NCBI GenBank assembly: GCA_002633005.1
Contig: NMRA01000452.1
Location: 328,021 to 367,313 of the forward strand
Direction: 5' to 3'
Length of the DNA: 39,293 nt
Origin: Phoronis australis
Lineage: Eukaryota; Phoronida; Phoronidae
The position numbers were made by a program, and so were the translations under genes. Positions 35,717 through 39,293 of this stretch are shown here, piece after piece; position 1 is the stretch's first letter; each line of letters opens with the position of its first letter. The notes below the pieces were generated by a model, which was not told where the DNA came from, ran no database searches, and saw only the letters and a list, made by a program, of their open reading frames with translations.

Positions 35717-35818
35717 TGACGTCGACTCCCTCTGCATCGTCCACATGAACTATTGGTGTAGAAGGACACGGTGTGAGTTTGACATTTTCCTCATCCTCAG
35801 AGGACTGAGCAATAGGCA
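35717..35818 (-). CDS. Candidate symmetric acidic exon (102 nt, phase 1-1)
   Basis: The acceptor gacctttttcag and donor gtca|gtacgt enclose PIAQSSEDEENVKLTPCPST, then PIVHVDDAEGVDV. It is 102 nt with phase 1 at both ends, and the intron to the next candidate exon (35640-35716) is only 77 nt. The acidic, Ser/Pro-rich composition resembles the linker exons of the left gene. It could belong to that gene, to a decayed paralogue, or to an unrelated gene. Confidence 0.35.
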
Positions 35819-36574
35819 CTGAAAAAGGTCACGTATGGAGAGCCTTCCAAAAAAGTTTAAAATTTAGATACACAGCTGGTAATGTTTTATGTAAAATACA
35901 CAACTTCTGAACTTGACTAGAATGGCAGGTAAAAACAATGGTGGTTTTCCTTAATTAAATGTTGAGCTGTAGATAAAAGCTGAGGTTATGTTCATGGAGT
36001 GTAACAGCCATCCAAAAAGCCGGGAAAACCCGCCCTTGGCTTGACGCTGTAACAATGTAGTTTGAATTCAACCCGAAAAGAAGAAAATGAGGAATTAACG
36101 TAACAAAATATACGAGTCTATTTGTTGACGTGATTTACAAGTGAAATAAAATTGATGATAGACATATATACAAACAATAAAACGTGCTATACAAGCTTTA
36201 CTTCCAGAGAATGAAAAACAAAACAGTAAGTTGACGAAGCATAATCCATTTATTAAGATAACATTTTTCTACTGATACAAATGGCACGATGTGTTTATGA
36301 TAAAACAAATAAAGTAATAACGTGTGTGGACAATAAAAAGCAAGGTTGCCTCAGCGCAATGAGTGGACTCAGGTAACTTGTGTAAGAAAATTGAAAGAGA
36401 AAGTTAATTGAGACATGATTCCAAATATAAGAACTATAACCCGTGTTCACCACCGGTTGCCTGAAATTCAGTCCCCTGCAACGTCTTGTACTGCAGGTCC
36501 TGAAGAACAGCAGACTGTTAGTATCAACGTCGTCATCTCCGTCATCAACTTTGTTCTCATCACCTTCGCTTCTT

Positions 36575-36850
36575 TCAATTACATCGTTGTTCGTCTCCCT
36601 CTTTGTTTTCCTTTCCTTCGTCATCAACACCTCTCTCATTTATATCGTTGATTTTTTCAAGCTCCATCGACTCGTCATATGCCCGTGAGTCTTCAACTTC
36701 CTCAACACCTCCCTCCTCTTGCTCAGGCTGTCCTTCACTCTCCGTGAAATCAACTAGGGCCGAATCGTCTTCAAACGCGGCGTTATCTGCCCTCACGCAA
36801 AATGCGCACGTTTTTCTTCTAGTGTAGAATTTGCATAACTCGTTGCCCAC
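36575..36850 (-). CDS. Possible acidic exon or low-complexity frame
   Basis: A minus-strand frame of about 91 codons has a Cys-rich start (LCKFYTRRKTCAFCVRADN) and then a long Glu/Asp-rich tract (EGQPEQEEGGVEEVEDSRAY and onward). An acceptor-like ttctctaatgtag precedes it. The acidic bias continues in another frame to about 36470 (GDENKVDDGDDDVD), so the region may be purine-rich low-complexity DNA. There is no ATG at the start of the frame and no homology is recognised. Confidence 0.25.
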   Translation of the reverse strand: MGNELCKFYTRRKTCAFCVRADNAAFEDDSALVDFTESEGQPEQEEGGVEEVEDSRAYDESMELEKINDINERGVDDEGKENKEGDEQRCN

Positions 36851-38075
36851 GCTACATTAGAGAAGTTTATCAAAATTGCGCGTGCTGGTGGTGCTGACGT
36901 GTTCATGGAGATATGACTTGGAGAGTTGCAGAACAAAATCATTCAGAAAACATGTTTCGGTGGTCTCTCAGGTCCCAGGATCTAACCTCCGGACTCAAAC
37001 TAAACCAATTCTGTCACATTCAAGCCAGAACAACTATTCGAAAAGTGCCAGGGTGTCACCATTCTGGAGGTGAATTTTGACAGATTTTCTGTTTCGACCA
37101 AGTTCAAGGGTACACCGATTTACCAGACCAATTAGATTGAAATAAAAAATGACGCAATTTGTATGAACCACGAAAATGCGGATTGTGGGCATGATTTTTG
37201 TTTCAACGTTTGTTGTCGTGATTCGTGCCTATAGGCCCAATGATTCAAGCATATAATTTAGTGGTTTTGATGTTTGATTCGAAATTCATGTGTAAAATTG
37301 AAGCTTTTGGACCTAAACCCTGATGATTATCCAGGTAGCTGTACCAGACCAAGTCGTAAAATTTCCCGAAAAATTAAAGATATGACGTGGCTTACGTAAG
37401 TTTTAACAATCGTTCGTTTTATGAATATGAATTCGATGTAATCTCAACAAATGAACTGTCAACCGAAAAGTAAGATTCTTGGAAAATGTAAATGTTGATT
37501 AGGTGGTAAATTTTACCATTAATTCAGGTGAAATATTTGAAGCGGAACATCTATAATTAAATCTTTTGTAATTTATTACAATATTCAAAGGACGTTACAG
37601 ATCCGAGTGACTCATTTCAGATCGTATCAAAGGTGCAATTTCGCGAAAGTTGTACAACGTCAAAGAAATATTGATGACAATTTTTGAATTTTGATTAATC
37701 ACGTTTGAAGTTTTCAAATTTTTACCCTTTATGTTATGTCAATGTAGCAAATCCGTTTCTCTACGACCATACTAAAAATAACATTGTTTTGTATTAATAC
37801 TTTTGAGAAATGATATGTGAAAGAAAACCCTGAAAATGAAATATAAACCCAAAACCGCTCAGTAATGACCTCACAGAAAAATTCACACGAACCAAATTTA
37901 AAAGTTCAACATGAAGCAACAATAGTCTTGTGTAAAAGTCGTATTTATACATAAACATCGGATTCGTACTTCAAAACAAGATCAACTAACGGAGGCAAAT
38001 TTCATCTTGCCCCTGTCTCATCAAACACAAACTAAATAATCGTACACCATCAAACCGTATCTTAGTAGTTTAAAA
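36851..38075. other. No feature seen
   Basis: This is AT-rich sequence without a supported exon, RNA gene or repeat. It lies downstream of the TPR pseudogene in that gene's orientation. Confidence 0.6.

Positions 38076-38076
<1 letters not shown>

Positions 38077-38112
<36 letters not shown>
38077..38112. repeat. (TA)n microsatellite
   Basis: About 34 bp of uninterrupted alternating TA lie next to the hairpin element. Confidence 0.95.
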
Positions 38113-38115
<3 letters not shown>

Positions 38116-38127
38116 ACATGGCGAATT

Positions 38128-38246
38128 CGTTATCCCCCGTATTCTGGAGCCCGAGTGGATTTTGGAGAATTATCGCCCGAGGGGCGTTAGCCCCAAGGTT
38201 GATAATTCTCCAAAATCCACGAGGGCTCTAGATAAGGGGGATAACG
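38128..38246. mobile_element. 119-bp hairpin MITE
   Basis: Arms 38128-38174 and 38200-38246 are inverted repeats of about 46 bp with roughly five differences (cgttatccccc at the tip, tggattttggagaattatc at the inner end). The loop carries a nested ggggcgttagcccc palindrome. It starts about 23 bp past the stop codon of the TPR pseudogene. Confidence 0.85.
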
Positions 38247-38268
38247 ACTGAGAACAACTTTTATGCAG

Positions 38269-39293
38269 TTACATAATTAAAGTCTCTCCTTGTGTTTCTG
38301 CAATGTTAACGTGGTCTTCTTCACCAAATAATCTTTTGGTGATGCCCAGTGATTGAGTGCAGTAGTCCACAGCTTCATTCAGTTCATCCATTTTTAGATA
38401 AACCTCACTGTTGATAATACTGTAGTGCCGAGACATAATCACTTGAGTTGTTGTATGCACCGCCAACGTAACTTAAAGAAGACGCAATGTCGGGATGGTC
38501 AACGTCGCCATATATCCTCTTCCACATTTCCAGTGACTCATGATAATACTGTAGTGCCGAGACATAATCACTTGAGTTGTTGTATGCACCGCCAACGTAA
38601 CTTAAAGAAGACGCAATGTCGGGATGGTCAACGTCGCCATATATCCTCTTCCTCATTTCCAATGACTCTTGATAGTACTGTAGGGCCGAAGCATGATCTT
38701 TTGAGTTGTTGTATGCACCGCCAACGTTACTTCAAGAAGACGCAATGTCGGGATGGCCAACGTTACCATATATCCTCTTTCTCATATTCAGTGAGTCTTG
38801 CAAATACTGTTTTGCCAAGACATGATCACTTGATTGGTTGTATGAATCGCCAACGTTACTTAAAGAAGACGCAATGTCGGGATGGTCAACGTCGCCATAT
38901 ATCCTCTTTCTCATTTTCAGTGACTCTTGCGAATACTGTAGTGCCGAAGCATGATCTTTTGAGTTGTTGTATGCATCGCCAACGTTACTTAAAGAAGACG
39001 CAATGTCGGCATGATCAACGTTACCATATATCCTCTTCCTCATTTTCAGTGACTCTTGATAATACTGTAGTGCCAAGACAGCATCACTAGAATTGTTGTA
39101 TGCACTGCCAATGTCACTTAAACAAGACCCAATGTCGGGATGGTCAACGTCGCCATATATCCTCTATCTTATTTTCAGAGGCTCTTGCAAATACTGTATT
39201 GCCAAGACATGGGCGCTAGAATTGTTGTATGCACCACCAACGTTACATAAAGAAGACGCAATGTCGGGATGGTCAACGTCGCCATATATCCTC
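38269..39293 (-). pseudogene. Decayed TPR-array 3' end of a tandem paralogue
   Basis: The minus-strand 43-residue TPRs match the left gene's array (KRIYGDVDHPDIASSLSNVG, then AYNNSSDHV, ALQYYQESL) and continue beyond the right edge. Two in-frame nonsense codons interrupt the array: TAG at 39164-39166, where the consensus has Lys of RKR, and TGA at 38732-38734, replacing Leu of ASSL. At 38405 the TPR frame ends in QQ-stop. A different frame then continues with EVYLKMDELNEAVDYCTQSL, GITKRLFGEEDHVNIAET and a TAA at 38269, which looks like the true C-terminal TPR. The 38405 break may be a deletion-frameshift or, less likely, a splice junction. Confidence 0.8.

Noticed and set aside
36415-36827. 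Ser-rich plus-strand frames
   Set aside because: They are the complement of a purine-rich acidic tract, with no start context or splice support.
38425-39090. A 221-codon plus-strand frame at the right edge
   Set aside because: This is the same antisense shadow of the TPR repeats. It is longer than the minus-strand frames only because those carry stops.

Overview
The window looks like genomic DNA from a marine invertebrate animal. Coding sequence is broken into exons with GT/AG borders, AT-rich introns and intergenic DNA run for kilobases, and remnants of LINEs, a Ty3/gypsy-like element, MITE-like elements and microsatellites are scattered throughout. I cannot name the species. The families seen (43-residue TPR arrays of kinesin-light-chain/nephrocystin type, and a multi-copy cysteine/histidine protein family) are ones I associate with cnidarians, amphioxus, hemichordates and similar animals.

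The main gene is on the minus strand and fills the left third. A short start exon (14120-14174) is followed by a 7.7 kb intron, three tandemly duplicated 159-nt exons (6266-6424, 5418-5576, 4446-4604), then a giant exon (1-3403) that runs off the left edge. All internal junctions are phase 1, so the duplicated cassettes can be included or skipped without changing frame. The giant exon is open for about 1133 codons. It encodes a GlnD/DUF294-type nucleotidyltransferase fold with an intact signature, a helical segment resembling DUF294_C, degenerate TPRs, then a regular array of 43-residue TPRs. The last eight visible TPRs are two nearly identical four-repeat blocks.

Intron 1 of this gene (6425-14119) carries nested repeats. 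These include a foldback-like pair of inverted arms (8795-9555 and 13031-13337), a plus-strand fragment of the multi-copy protein family (9913-10449), a 0.75 kb inverted-repeat element (11752-12496) and smaller repeats. A single N lies exactly at the inner edge of the right arm.

From 14.2 to 36 kb there is little coding sequence. A 34-bp-TIR MITE flanked by TTAA lies at 16161-16773. LINE 3' remnants occur in several places, with a gypsy integrase tail at 22579-22750 and a decayed reverse transcriptase at 32995-34686. A 320-codon exon of the multi-copy family lies at 25895-26854 and ends in a consensus donor. A roughly 7 kb region (about 18.6-25.7 kb) appears again, diverged, in the same orientation at about 27.9-34.8 kb. 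Two small symmetric acidic exon candidates lie at 35538-35818.

The right edge (38269-39293) holds a second minus-strand TPR array with two in-frame nonsense codons and a frame break. It is probably the decayed 3' end of a tandem paralogue of the left gene. A near-perfect 119-bp hairpin element and an AT microsatellite sit just beyond its stop. The overall picture is an expanding and decaying family of nucleotidyltransferase-TPR genes whose exon cassettes and repeat arrays are being duplicated.
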